Numbered from the stretch's first letter, positions 10,124 through 22,730 are shown. The stretch: DNA of 64,000 nucleotides from Stenogyne calaminthoides (GCA_037126765.1 JBBCBC010000030.1:6296478-6360477); one strand, 5' to 3'. Numbers and translations are program-made. Notes: generated by a model not told the origin, from the letters alone.

Positions 10124-12489
10124 CTTCCTTAAAAATTACAGTGCCTCATACTGCATTACCGGATTGCAGTGAGCAGCACACTATTTTTCGAGGCCGCACC
10201 TCCTCAGAATTTGTTCCACTTCCATTGATTCCGGATCCCGTGTCACACCAAACATTACATATTTGTCTTCCACAATCCGGTGTGCCAAATCCTCATAATT
10301 ACACATAATTTTACCCAAACCGTGAGTAGCCATCTACAACAAAATGGATTTGATTAAGATTTGTGCAAAATCATAGGCATATCATATATTGATTATCAGA
10401 CTAGTAATCGATTGTTTTCTTCCTAGTCATAAGCACACAGATACCAAGAAATGATAAGGCATAACACATGAAAAAATAAACATTCGTAATCTATATGATC
10501 AATGGATATAAGAAACTAACTCATCAAATAATCAGAAATTACCAGATTCTGCTTTTCAATTTTTGAAATAAGGTGAATCGCAAGAAAATTGCAGAAAGGT
10601 AATTGTGAATTTGCAGAGTGTAAAACACAAGAATTTTTTACAAGAGTACTGAGGAAGGGTTTTATAGATCCTCTATATAAGGAAGGAGGGAAAATCGAGA
10701 CTGGAAGATCAAACGTTTAAAAAAAAGACTCAGATTGAGCGGTTTTGATCGTGTGGCCAGGGTATTTACGCGCGATTGCCTTTTGGATTTAAAAACACAT
10801 TTAATAGCATTTAATACATATACCCTACGTACGCATTAAATGATTTGCAGGGTATGTGTCACAAAAGTATGTGTACAGTAAAGGCAAATATTATCAGTTA
10901 GATTTTAGATCAGTAAAGCCATGAATCAGAAATGCGTATCTGGTTGACTGATGTTGTAATCAGTCAATACCACGTGTAGTAGAAGATCTGATTGTACCAC
11001 TTGTTGATCTTAGTTTTCTGCCTAATCCTTAATATTTCCCAACACTGTCCTTCTTAACTGATCCATTCCCCCTGTGTCTGATATCCCATTTTTCTGATCC
11101 TATCTGATCAGTTGACGTTCCCACATCAATTGCTATGTCCGACATTTATCGATCGAGCTATCCGATTACCGAGGTACTTTTTACTCAACTCGATCCTCCT
11201 TATGGGAATTTTGGACGATTTCTTTTATCGATCGATGTTTGTTGATCCAATCTGATCTTTACTCAGATCAAGTCAATTCTTGGGATAAGTGCTACCGCCA
11301 AAACTTCGTCTTGGGAAATCGAAGAGTCATCTCGATTCCCTAAGTCGGCATGATTTGAAATTCGCAATGATGGTTTGGATACTTTGTGATATCTCACACC
11401 GTAAACTTATCCAATCATCAGTCGCGTGTCTCATACGCGCTGTCCTTGTTGTGCCAATTTCTCTAAAAGGCTTTGAGAAATCAAATTTGCACTTTAACCC
11501 CAGCTTGTCCTCTATAAATAGGACCAATGATTTACACACAACATAACCCATTCACCATACTTATCTTCTTTAAGCTTTGTTTAATCCATGTATTCTGGTG
11601 AACCCTTGATTCCGGTGAAACTTTCGGCAAAAACCTTCAACCCTTTTCAAATGATTTCAGTTTCTCAAATCAACCCTGAAAGGCCCCTTATTATCGCTTT
11701 GCTTTTGTCGCCATCGAGAATACTCATACGATTATTAAGCTTTCTACCACCGAGGCGCTGGATTCGCAACATATCGCAAATGAGAAGACACTTTCCCGAG
11801 GAATCAGATGCTGCTTTTGTGTGCCTATCGAGATGATTTTAATTAGCATCAAGGACGGGGTTTGATATGTAACATGGGTTTTGTTTATACGATCTTGATC
11901 AGACATGATCAATCTTGATCAGACAAAACCCAATTTTTGCATGTGACACTGTGTCCATGTGGTTTTTGCACCACATGTCTGGCACTCGTGTCCATTTAAC
12001 AGCTGGAGAACCCATTGATTTTAGGACTTTGGGGCTTGTGGCTTAGAAATCCTTCAATGCCTCTCTTGCTCCCTCCGAAGCTTTGAGGGTGGCTTAGATT
12101 ATTTCAAAGCCCTCTCACCCCTTTTAGATTGGGGTTTGATTAGGGCATCCGATTTTTTAAAATCTTTAAAGTTCTCTCCCCCTCAGGTTAGTGGTTGGTT
12201 TATGTCGACCTCCCGGGTCTATTGTAATGGAATGTAATGTAAATTCTGACCTCCGTGTCTTTATTAATGAAAAGTTCTTTTATTTCATTGTTGTGTAGTT
12301 TTCTGTTTCCTTATGCGATTGAAGCTTTAATCTTATGTAGCTTGCTTGTTGAACACTTAGCTTAATCGACTTACAAAAATATGAAAACAACCAACCGACC
12401 AGCCATTTTTAATGCTATGCCTTATTCTCGACGGGCCTTTTATCGATCCGATAAAGCCTTCTTTATGGGCCTTGATTGATCTTTTGATC
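10124..12489. other. Spacer between RNase H and third frame of copia element 1
   Basis: About 2.4 kb without a credible coding frame. The part near 10140-11050 has normal CTG/CAG content; from about 11100 it becomes rich in TCGATC-type words. A sub-genomic promoter for the third frame might lie here, but no signal stands out. Confidence 0.55.
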
Positions 12490-14060
12490 GCTTGAGATTC
12501 TTAACTCAACTCGATCCTCTTATCCCGTTAGTCTTTAACCAAACCGGTTGTTCGAGACCGCATCACCAAACATTTCGTGCACTTTCTCGAGATCCGATAA
12601 GCCCCAACCAGTTGATAATTCTCCGAATCGATCTCAACTTAGTGGCTTGGTTAAAATATTTCGCTTTTCGCTTATCAAGATGGATCTTTTTCCATTCCCG
12701 GACATTCTTTTCAACATGATCTCTTATAAAATGATGTCCCACATCCACATGCTTGCATCTTGTATGTAGAGAACATGATTCTCGAAAGTGATTGCAATAT
12801 CACATTATCGCCACATAATATAGGTACTTTCTTACTACATGTTGTAATCCTCACAACGACTTAGCTTAGCATATTGGGAACAACAACCCGCAACCATATA
12901 TTATGCTTCAAGAGTAGATGTCGCAACCGATGTCGAATTTTTCTTTTTGAAAACCAAGAGATGGCTTTACTACCTAAAATCGACATGTACCGAGGTTGAC
13001 TTCAATTCTCGCAACCTCCACAATCGTAAAATCGTAATACCCACTAAGCTCTAGATTATAATTTGATGGGTAAAATAAACCAAGGTTTACCCCCTTCAGA
13101 TATTTTAAGAACCGCTTTACCGCGCCTGTGTGGTTTTTGCATCGATTTGCTCGAACCGCACATACACCTACCGCAAAAGTGATATCTAAGATGCTGGTAG
13201 TCGTGTATAGAGAAATCCAACGAGAGCCCTCAGATTCTTTTCTCGATTAGTTTTTCGACCATTCTCATCCGATCCATCTTGAATCCAACCATCATGGGAA
13301 TTCGGGCTTCCTTACAGCTTTTGAACTCCAAATTTAGCCAACAAACTCCTAGTGTACTTCGCCTGACAGATGAATATCTCTTCTGTACTTTGCTTAACTT
13401 GTAGACCCAGAAAGTAACTCATCCGGACCCATCATAGACATCTCGAACTTCCCTTGCATCAACTTGCTAAATTTATCACATAAACTCTTGTTGGGAGATC
13501 CAAGATGATGTCGTCCACATAAACAAAACCATCGTAATATCTTCTCCATCTTCTATTCTCAATAAGGTTCTCATTCCACTATTCCTTTTAGTGAAACCAC
13601 TGCCTATCAAGAACCGAGAGAGTGTATCATACCAAGCTCGAGGAGCTTGTTTTGCACTATAAAGAGCTTTTTCTTAAATCCAGACACAGAGGGTCGCCTT
13701 TTTTCAAAGTTGCGAGGTTGTTCAACATAAACTTCCTCAACTAGTACCCCATTTAAGAATGCACTCTTTACATCCATCTGATACACTATAAACCCTTTTG
13801 TGGGCAAAGATATGTCGAATAGCCGAACGGTTTTGGCGAAGGATTGGTGCAAAGGTCTCATCATAATCAATTCTTCTCGATTGTGAATACCCCTTAGCAA
13901 CAAGTCTTGTCTTATTTCTGGTTATGACATTATTCTCATCTCTTTTGTTCTTGAATACCCACTTTGTGCCAATCACATCTTTGATGGGTTGGTCTGGCCC
14001 ACCGATTTCAAACCCGATTCCTCTCAAACTGCTTTTTTTTTCTTGCATGGCTAGAATCCA
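12490..14060 (-). pseudogene. copia element 1 reverse transcriptase and RNase H
   Basis: On the minus strand, from about 14050 downward, I see IGTKWVFKNKRDE, TRNKTRLVAKGYSQ, DYDETFAP, then in another frame VYQMDVKSAFLNGVL and EEVYVEQP, then YVDD (codons at 13510-13521), and finally RNase H C-terminal sequence (HHFIRDHVEKN, 12740-12710). These are copia-type RT and RNase H blocks in the correct order. They jump between frames every 100-300 bp, and local words look altered around former CAG/CTG sites, so no continuous protein is encoded as written. Compared with an intact copia RT-RNase H of roughly 600 residues, all main blocks are present. Confidence 0.85.
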
Positions 14061-14539
14061 GCCAGATCTTGTAGAGCTTTTCTTCTACTTCAGCTTGGTT
14101 CCTTCAAAGAAAATAACAACAATACATGGCACTTTCACCAAATCGATGTTTAGTTTTAACTCTATCAGATGGGTCTCCGATGATCAGATCAGTGGGATGA
14201 GTGGTTATCCAGGTCCTTCTTTTCTCGATTTTCATCGGCTTTGGAGAACATCATCCTCTTCCGATAGTAGTTCATTTACTAGTGATTGGGAGTGGTGCGT
14301 AATTATGATCCACTTGACATGGACAAGTCTCACCGATGTTGGACTCATCATGTGTTGATGTGGTCGTCAAGGAACTTCAGTGTTCCCCCGAACTAGATGG
14401 TTCGCTTGTTATCGCTGTCGAATTCAACTTCTTCATCGACAGTTTTGTAATGCACTACCTTAGGGTCTCGATTGACATGGTGAATCAAGAAGATCAAGTT
14501 CGAACATACACCGCTACGCGATCCGATCTTTTTCCTTGA

Positions 14540-16190
14540 TACTTAGTCGATCCATTTTATGTGCATCGTGCACGCTTGATCCGCACGCTTTTGTTTCGGA
14601 AAGTGATTTCTTTTGTTCGGATGATGTCTCATCAAAGACCACATGTGGTGTTTCTTCCACAACCAGGGCCTTCGTGTAAACCCCCCGAAAGCCTTTGGGC
14701 CGGACGAGGAATATCCTAAGAATATACCCTCATCCCGACTTGGCCTCAAAAGTTTTCAACAACCGACTCTTCCCATTGTTGTGTATGAAACACTTGTACC
14801 TAAAAAACATGGAAGTAAGAAACACGAGGTTTTCTATCCTTCCACAATTCATGGGTGTTTTGAAGTTGAGCCTTAGTCGAGAACATTTGTTCACTTGAGT
14901 ATGGCATGCGTTGTTTATGGCTTCGCCTGTAAACGCACTTGGAGTTGCATGTTGCCTAACATAGTGCGAGCAACTTTTTGAGTGTTCTATTTCTCCATTT
15001 TGCTACTCCATTCTGCTAGGTGGGTTCTGCAAATTGATGTCTCATGTCAGATTCAAACTTAGTGCAAAAAATCAAGAATAAAAAGAGTTCGTAAATTCCG
15101 GAGACATTTATCTAATCGATTTTTTACTATACCGACACCCTTTTCGCTTTTGTAGTTTCTTGAGCAAATGGTATCTTTGTTGTAGTCTCATTCTTCTTGT
15201 ATATGATACCACCCGTGTGAACTTGAATAATCATCCATTTATCACCGAGTATATTTTCGTCCATCGAGACTAACCGTGTAATCTGGTCCAAATAAGTCCA
15301 TATGGAGCAATAAAGATTGCTAGATGAGGGTCCGTGGATTCCCTGAACGAGGCTTTTTATTGCTTTTCCCTTCTAACATGCGATACATGTCCGATCCTTA
15401 GAGAATACCTCATTCTGAAGACCCTCAACCAAAGACATCATTGCTATCTTGTTAAGAGTTTTAAAGTTCGGGATGGCTCATTCTCTTATCCATGAAGAGC
15501 CAACCGCCGCTTTTGGAACTCTTAACAATCAGCATGCATTTTTGGACAATCGCTCCAATCATCAGAGATAAATCAGACATTTTTTGAACCGTTATCAAGA
15601 TCCGCTGAGTAGCTCGATTCTTGATAGTACAATCGATCACGAGAACTCAACACTAAATCCGTTGTCACGAATTGTGAAACCGATAATGATTATGCTTTAA
15701 ACCCTTTAAATACGAGACTTCGTAACCTATACATCATCATTCTCTAAGGTTCCAAATCCTCCGTAAAACTAAAGTTATCATCACCAAAGAGTACACGTGG
15801 GCCTTCTTGTTCGGTAAAGAGTTAAGGAGATTTTTGCTTCCAAATATGTGCCTTGAGCATCCACTATCGGCGTACCGAGAAGTTGTTACACACCTCCCTT
15901 GTTGTATCAAAAAATCACGCTTAACCGCAAGAATCAAATCAGCTTTTAGATACCCCTTTCGATTGGATCCCGGGGGTTAGAGTTGGTTTTGGGATCCATA
16001 CAACATGGCATTTCTATTGTAATCGATAGATATAAGACCGATATGTCTCCCATAAAACATTACATAATCATACGCCTCTTCATATGCATTCGGGATCAAG
16101 ATGATTATTCGTAAGCGAGCCAGGTGAATCGTTAAGACTTGGGATTTTTTTTTTGTTGTTTGTCTTCTTTTTAACCCAATGGGGCTCAAA
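14540..16190 (-). pseudogene. copia element 1 integrase and protease remnants
   Basis: At 14749-14543 the minus strand encodes SDEGIFLGYSS followed by KAF and an Arg-rich stretch, the conserved region at the C-terminal end of copia integrase where it meets RT. At 15937-15737 it encodes YADSGCSRHIFGSKNLL, matching the aspartic-protease/pre-integrase block of copia elements (D-S-G-C-S-R-H). Between them the integrase core is recognisable only in scraps, with many stops and frame changes. Confidence 0.75.
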
Positions 16191-18640
16191 AGTAAGCCCT
16201 AGGTTTTCGATTGTAAGGGTAGGTAAGATCGCTACCATTAAAAGATTCATATCTTTTTCGCATAGATGGATTTAAAGTTTTACCTTTCGCTTGCCATGTT
16301 TTGACTGATTAGGTTTCAGGATTTCCTTGAGAGGTTGTTTTTCTCGATACCTAATCTGGATCGACGTTGAGGTCTCTTCTTAAGAACCGGGTTCTTCTCG
16401 TTGATTCCTACCGATGTTTGATCATTGGGGTCCATTTCTATTCCCTTTCGGGACAGCATCCGTTTTATTGCTCACCGGTATGTATCCCTTTACCTATAAT
16501 GTAAACTCGCTTGATTACACTTTTCTCAAGTGAATCGGACGGGGCTTTTGAGGATGTAGAAGGGTTTTCATACCCAATTCCCTTCTTATTAGTTGTCATA
16601 TCAAAAAATAGTTGTTCATATCCCTAACGATTTTAGAAGATTTCGTAAAAAACCCGTCAGATTTTCACGTAAACTATCCCGATTTTCCCATTTAATTGCA
16701 GACTCTCATGTAGCTCAAGAATTCATCAAACTTTGCTTGTAGGATTTTAAAATCATCGGGTTTTATATTTTTTGATAGAACATTTGTTCCAGTATGGCAT
16801 CCTTAATGGCTTCTCCCGATCGAAGAGTTAACTTTCGTAACTTTCAGTTCTTCGCTTATCTTCTCGAAAGCAACAAACCGATTTTAGTTCAACCGCTTTT
16901 ATCGACATTATTTTCCTTAAATGTCGAGTATTTTCAATCTTTATTTATCGCTTTTTACTTCCACTATTGTATAATTGTTCACCGCAGAGAGAGTTCATCA
17001 AGCAATTGCTCGAATAGATCATCGCAAGTCAATCTCTCCAGCAGTGTGCTAATCATACCGTGTGGAGTCGAAAACATAGAAGGTTTGAAGTTTACCCTGA
17101 TTGGTCTTCTTCCTTTGCCATCGCATGATTTCATCATCAAGAGAATATCTAATCATCGAAGGGTAGAAATCATCAAGATTACTCATCGTAAATCTTTCTA
17201 TGATGAGTAAACTGAATCCTTAGAAGGCAAGATAAGAATCATCAATCCCGATATGTATCAAAGAACTATGGCTTTCCTCGCTCTATAACGCCGAGAACTT
17301 TCTTCGTTCCGCTTATCTTCTTTTATTTTGGTGTCGTCCGGCAATCTGCGTTGTAATGACCTCGGTTTCTCACAGCTTGAAACACCCTCCATGATCCACG
17401 GAACTTCTTCTGCCAGGTGAGTCATTTCATCTCAGAGAATCCGCCAAAGTGACTTACCTATCCGATTGTAGTCCGATAGTTTTCCTTTTTGATCTATTGT
17501 CTCTCATTTCGTCCGATCGATCATCTCTTTTCTTATCTTCTCTGCGATCTTCTCTATGATCATTTCTTCGGTCATCAGATCTGGTCCTTTCTGGAGATCT
17601 GTCAGCTGGCCTCCTATCTCTTCCTATGTTGTTCTGATAATCCCTCAGAAAATCTATGATACTTACCAAGTTGGACCGTTAGATTTGTCAAGTTTTTCGT
17701 TAGCAAAGTTAACTGCTTGGTTGGGCTTATAATATTTCCAATTGTGTTCAAGAGACTTTTGAGTTAGTTGCCGATCCGCTTTGAATGCAAATCGATTTTT
17801 GATGTGGCAGTGTGGCTAAGAAGCGACTCTTCTTCTTCTTCTTTCTCTTTTTTCGATCGACGAACTCATGGGCTATAAGGCTGATGTTTAAGTTGCTTGG
17901 CTTCATCTTTTAGCAATATCTTGACAATCTTTTATTATTGTGACTTTCATATCCCACTTCTTAGTCAGGGATCTCAAGATCTTGTAGTTGATGTCTTTAT
18001 CTGATATTTCTCGTCTAAGTTCCCTAAGCTTGTTGATAGAGATAGTGATTCTCCCATCGAGCTAATTGATGGTTTCATTTGGCAACATCTTAAGTTTCTC
18101 GAACTTCACCAGTTTGGCTTGCAGTCTGCTGTCTTTAATCAGATCATTTCCTTCACACATTTGAAAAGTGTACCCCACATCCATTTGATCGCCTTGAGAC
18201 ACTTGATCTTTTCACGTGTGATCTTATCCATTGTTTTCATGATTATGTGTCTCGCAACCGTATCCAAGGTCGACAAATTTTCCTTTCTTCAAAGATCCAT
18301 CGAATCGGACTTTTTTTCGATTCGAGAGCCAACCGAAAATCCGGGTTACCACCTTCACCGGATTGTTGGTAGATGAGGATTGGTCCTTGTTCTAGAACTT
18401 CCATCATCCCGCGGTCGATGGCTCCCAAATGGTTGCTCATGATTATGGCCCAATCAGATAATCATCAATGGTAAACTTTGGAAGATCATGATACATGCCG
18501 AATGTGTTATCCATGCCGAAGTGAGTTTTAGAAAATGATGAAGTTTTAAAAATGGTTTTTCAAGATCTCTGCTCAATGACCACAAAGGTTCTTCCTCAAG
18601 AACCGATGATATTCAAAGCCAAAGGGTCCATGTAACCACC
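16191..18640 (-). pseudogene. copia element 1 gag region and leader
   Basis: This is the segment between the primer site and the protease block, so gag is expected here. Visible pieces are an Arg/Asp-rich stretch (17669-17454, RRNDHREDRREDKKRDDR) of the kind found near gag nucleic-acid-binding regions, and a short frame at 18440-18243 at about the expected N-terminus. I find no clean CCHC knuckle. TCG/CGA words are frequent and CAG/CTG rare. Confidence 0.5.
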
Positions 18641-18653
18641 GCCTCCGATACCA
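18641..18653 (-). promoter_or_regulatory. Primer-binding site of copia element 1 (tRNA-iMet type)
   Basis: The minus strand reads TGGTATCGGAGGC three bases inside the LTR. Plant copia elements usually have TGGTATCAGAGC here, complementary to initiator tRNA-Met. The A of the CAG is missing and CG stands in its place, the same change seen elsewhere in this half of the element. Confidence 0.8.
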
Positions 18654-18656
18654 CTT

Positions 18657-20212
18657 TGTAGGTCCCGAACGGGTTTTGTGCGTAAGTTCTAGAGGGAGGG
18701 GTGAATATATCAAAAAACTTTTCGTGTGGATCGGTGTGAAAGCGATTTCCGATCGAGAGTGAAATGAAGTCAAGATGGATCGATATCCAACTTATCGACG
18801 CTCGATGGATGATCGATTGATTGTCTATCGCTTTAATCGACAGGCGGAAGCTAGTTTATACCCGTGTGAAAAACCAGTTTTAACAAATCAGATTCTCGAG
18901 TCTGTTTTCAATCAGCTGACCAAGGAGTCAAACTGATCAGATCAATTGCTTGGTGCGAACTGATCCTAACTCAGAATATGTATGCAGATTTAATTCAACG
19001 TAGTGTGCGATAGTGTAAAGCAGTTAAGAACAGATAAATGCACCCAAGATTTATAGTGGTTCGGACAACCAGTCCTACGTCCACTCTTCCCTATCACAAG
19101 GGACACCAACTTAACCGACTTGGACTTAGTTTATTGTGTTAGTCCAAACACATTACAACCAACATATATTTATAGAGTTCTCACTCAACCGATCCCAAAA
19201 ATTAGAACTAGAACCCCTAGTCTTAAAATCTTGCTTAAACAAACTTAACCGAACTTTAGGTTTGGGTAAGATTTATTGTTTGTTTCAACTGGAAATCTAT
19301 TCTAGTATTTGTGTAGCCTAAAAGCTAAAGGATGAGATTTCTATGTTGATTTCTATGCTAAGAACAATGGGATGAACACTTAGAAATAATCTTCAAGTTT
19401 GTGTTCTTCGTGCGGAAATATTGCTATAGTATGAGCTTCTTGATAATTTCCGTATTTTTACTCTGAAGAGTAATCCCATATTTATAGTCCTTGAAATCAA
19501 AGAGCCGTTGGAGAGCAATTTGAATTTCTGACTATATTTGGTAGATATGCAAGATTTGATGTGACGTGCTTCAGGGACGGCATGACCGAAAGCATGAATA
19601 ATTGTCCTTTCTAGCCGTTTGACTAAGCAGCACCAAATCCCGTATTGTCAGCTCCGTTCATACGTGTCTCGCTTTCATTGGTTAACAAGCACAACATTTC
19701 AGTGTTTGTTCACCAACTTAAGTTGACATTCTTCTTGTCCAGATTAACAACGTATGACTTGTGAAACATCAGTTGATACGATGCAAAGTCGACTCGATCG
19801 GATAAAAACCGATCGATCTACCCCGATTGAGTCTTCTTCGGTGCGCTTGTCTTAGCTCAACTAGTAGACTCGATTGATGCAGGTCTTCTGGTCCTCAGTT
19901 CTTCTGATCTTCTGGTAGTCAACTGATCTTCAGGTCTTCATTACTTGATCTTCATTGTCTTAACCTGATCATCTGACTATCCGCTTTCAAATCCCGATCT
20001 TGACCTTATCTTGTCTTCTAACAAATCGGACTCGACCTATACATATTGAGTTCCCCCTCAATATGTGACCTATCTTATACATCAGTTGTTCTATAAAATA
20101 TTTATCAACTGGTCATCTTATAATGTATTTAAAAACATCGGTCACCAATGTGTCCGACGGGTCCTATTACATGTGTTTCAGAACTTTCATCAAAACTCTA
20201 AATTTCCCAACA
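18657..20212 (-). repeat. LTR of copia element 1 (5' LTR in element sense)
   Basis: Pairs with 5399-6946. Most of its length is nearly identical to that copy, but three patches (about 18720-18850, 19775-19860, 19980-20040) differ heavily, always where the partner has CTG/CAG words. Confidence 0.93.
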
Positions 20213-21029
20213 GTTTTAAAAGCGGAAGCGGCGATCGGATCGGACAACCTTAGCGCTTTTGGTCGGACCGGTCCGACCGGATCTGATTGTTTTTAAAGCG
20301 GTTGAGCCGGTATAACGTCACAATTATGTAATATATAATTAAATATATAAATTATAATAAAAAAAAAAATAAACATACAGCTAATACGGTAATTTAAAGG
20401 TTAACTTAACAATCTAGATCAAATGTCAACCATGCTAAAATATATTAGTATATATTTTTTTATATTTCTATTAGTATTACTTAAAAATTAAAAATTTTAA
20501 ATCCTAAATTTTACTATTTAAATTTCAACACATTGTTTTACAGCCAAATTTAAAATGTTGAGGCCCATCAGTATAGTACTTTTAAAAAGCCCAACAGGTT
20601 TAGTTAAAGAAAAGGAAAAGAATATTGGAGTTGGTATTTAATATTTTAAACCCTAAATTATTCTAATCCCTAACAAAATGAATTCCGCATCTGCGCCGCA
20701 GCGCCTTCCCACCCTTTCCCCTCAGACAACTTACCACAGCATCTGGGCGACAAGCAACATAAACAATGTTCAGACAATTCGTCCACTGAGAGAGTTCGTC
20801 GGCGTCGCCATCGGAGGAGAGAGTTCGTCGGCGAGCAGAAATCACGATTTTTTTTTAAATAAATAATGTCGATTCGGTGAACAACCGGTCGCCGGTTCGC
20901 ACCGCTTTTCGCCGTTTTTGGCGGTTCGTGACCGAATGGATCGCCGACCGGTCCAATATATAAAAGCGGGCCGGAAGCTTAACCGAGTAGCGGTCGGACC
21001 GGCCGGTCCGATCCGCTTTTTAAAACACA
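20213..21029. mobile_element. Main body of the split Mutator-type TIR element
   Basis: Rich in GGTCGGACCGGTCCGACCGG-type palindromes near both ends (20260-20290, 20985-21012). The centre is AT-rich with a GC-rich patch at 20678-20840 that contains a 62-codon frame and two copies of GAGAGTTCGTCGGCG (20789 and 20818 regions). The patch might be captured gene sequence, but I do not recognise it. No transposase is encoded. Confidence 0.6.
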
Positions 21030-21044
21030 GTTTAGAGGTACTTA

Positions 21045-21162
21045 GGGCGTGTTTTGAAACACTTAAAACAACTTTTAGAAACACTTATTTTTAAAGTTCC
21101 CTCTCACAGCTTTTAAAAATAAGTGCTTCTGAAAGCTGTTTTAAGTGATTCAAAACACACCC
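21045..21162. mobile_element. Tourist-like (PIF/Harbinger) MITE, 118 bp
   Basis: Nearly its whole length is an inverted repeat: left GGGCGTGTTTTGAAACACTT, right AAGTGATTCAAAACACACCC, arms of about 52 bp. It is flanked by TTA on both sides (21042-21044, 21163-21165). A 3-bp TTA duplication and GGGC.TGTTT ends are typical of Tourist MITEs. Confidence 0.88.
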
Positions 21163-21863
21163 TTAATTTATTGGCCCATAAGCCCAACACATTCAATATA
21201 TACTGAATTCTTTTTATTGAGAAAAATATTGAGAAGGAAATAACCTTTTAAAAAATTCAATAAAATAAAATTTGAAAGAATTCAATGGGCCTATGAGAAT
21301 TGAAAACGATTTTCACGTAGGATGAGTTCTTGAATGAGATGGTGTGGGTCAAGGCAAGTACAAATTTTGTATTTCAAAACAAAGGTGATTAAGCTGATAC
21401 CCCTCTGTTTGGGCTAATTAATGACTGATATACTAATTAAGACAGGCTTAGGTAATTCAGTTTAATTGTGCAACTAGTTTACATATTGTGTGCACCTTTA
21501 AATAGTATTAGTTATTTTAATAAAATATATTCACCCGTTAATTAATTTTTTCATTCAAAAGTATTACTTTCTATACTATAAAGTGATAATTGTGAATTCA
21601 AATGTACAACTATTTCATATAAGATTGACTCAATTTTAAAAAATATCAATACATATCTTAATAGATATTCCTACTTACTTAAATTTCTTTTCTATATGAA
21701 AATTTTCATGTATTTATAAAAACTCGATATCTACATTGTAAAAGACGAAATTTCGATCCTCAAAGTGTAATTAATAATAAAAATAAGTTTTTTTTCTTAA
21801 TATTTTTCAACCTTTCGCATCAATCGATCTCATTATCTTACGGTATAAATAGTGATTCTAAAC
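21163..21863. other. AT-rich intergenic DNA
   Basis: No frame, RNA gene or repeat recognised. Confidence 0.6.
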
Positions 21864-21879
21864 AACATTACTTTATAAG

Positions 21880-22730
21880 CAAGAACGGAGCCACATTGGG
21901 TACAGGGGGCATTGGTCCCCTGGACTCTTACGAAATTATATATATATACATATAAGTTATCTCTATTTTTAATAAGTAGCGTTATCAAATTAGTTTGTGT
22001 CTCCTTGTTAATGTCATTCCATCAATCATAGATTAGGTTTCGATTTTTTATGGTCACACTTCTGTTCTTTTTTTCTTTTAGATTAGGTTTCGATTTTTGT
22101 TGATCACATTCCTCTTCCTTTTTCTCTTCCTTTTTTCTTTTTCTTTCTTTTTCTAAAAATTATTTGGGGCTTAGTGTTGGAGGTTCTTCCTTCAATTATA
22201 AACCAAGTTACAATAGTTTTTGGTCACGCTTATTGTTGGAACCACAATTATTTATAATTTAATTTTAGATGCATTTTATGAATAATAATATTTACTAAAT
22301 TCACATCCTTTTGTTAGATGATTCAATTTATATATATAGTTTTTCTTAGACAATGAGAACGATAATATTTCGAATATTATAACGTAATTATATTAATTAA
22401 ATGTAATAAAATTAATTTCTTAGCTTTACATATATATTTTTAAATATATTCTATTAGCTACCTCTTCTATGCATCGGGTGCACCGTGCATTTTATAGTGT
22501 ATTTTAAAAATATATAATGTGTTACATTGAGACGTGCAACTTATTTTACAAATGCATGTTGCACGTTTTAGTCTAACAAGTTGTATGTTTTTAAGATACA
22601 TTATGGAGTGCATTGTGCACCTGGTGCAAAGAAGACCCATTCTATTCTCTTTATATTTTTCTATTAAATTGGGCCCTCCTAACTCAAATTTCTGGCTCCG
22701 TTACTATTTATAAGTTTTTTTTTTTATTGA
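21880..22730. mobile_element. Unclassified element flanked by 16-bp direct repeats
   Basis: AACATTACTTTATAAG occurs exactly at 21864-21879 and 22731-22746. Inside, ACGGAGCCA (21894-21902) and its complement TGGCTCCGT (22693-22701) form short inverted ends. It contains a tandem duplication of AGATTAGGTTTCGATTTTT (22030, 22079) and a foldback repeat (22464-22640). No coding capacity. The long flank repeat suggests retroposition, but the T-run lies on the wrong side for a simple minus-strand retroposon, so the class is open. Confidence 0.45.
22464..22640. repeat. Foldback MITE-like repeat
   Basis: The left arm (GCATCGGGTGCACCGTGCAT, then TAGTGTATTTTAAAAATA) pairs with the right arm ending GTGCATTGTGCACCTGGTGC. 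Inner arms GACGTGCAACTT and ATGCATGTTGCACGTTTTAG also pair. Confidence 0.7.

Larger units (their letters stand above)
5399..20212 (-). mobile_element. Ty1/copia LTR retrotransposon, Sirevirus-like, 14.8 kb
   Basis: Two LTRs of 1548 and 1556 bp bound the element, each starting TG and ending CA on the plus strand, with the 5-bp duplication GTTTT at 5394-5398 and 20213-20217. On the minus strand, reading from 18656 downward, come a primer site (TGGTATCGGAGGC), gag-like sequence, protease, integrase, reverse transcriptase with YVDD, RNase H, a 2.4 kb spacer, a third frame of about 990 codons, and a polypurine tract next to the LTR at 6947. The order integrase before reverse transcriptase defines Ty1/copia. 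The large size, long LTRs and extra coding region after pol suit the Sirevirus lineage. Coding parts are broken. Confidence 0.92.
5381..21038. mobile_element. Mutator-type TIR element, split by a copia insertion
   Basis: The 9-bp word GTTTAGAGG occurs at 5381-5389 and 21030-21038. Just inside are inverted ends: left TATGTTTTAAAAGCGG (5391-5398 continuing at 20218 after the copia target duplication), right CCGCTTTTTAAAACACA (21013-21029). The inverted similarity extends inward as GATCGG/GGTCGGACCGG words. A 9-bp duplication is typical of Mutator-like elements; an 8-bp hAT duplication is the alternative. The element proper is about 0.82 kb; the rest of this span is the retrotransposon inserted 9 bp from its left tip. 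Confidence 0.7.

Noticed and set aside
14695..14898. Plus-strand frames within copia element 1
   Set aside because: Opposite-strand shadows of integrase sequence.
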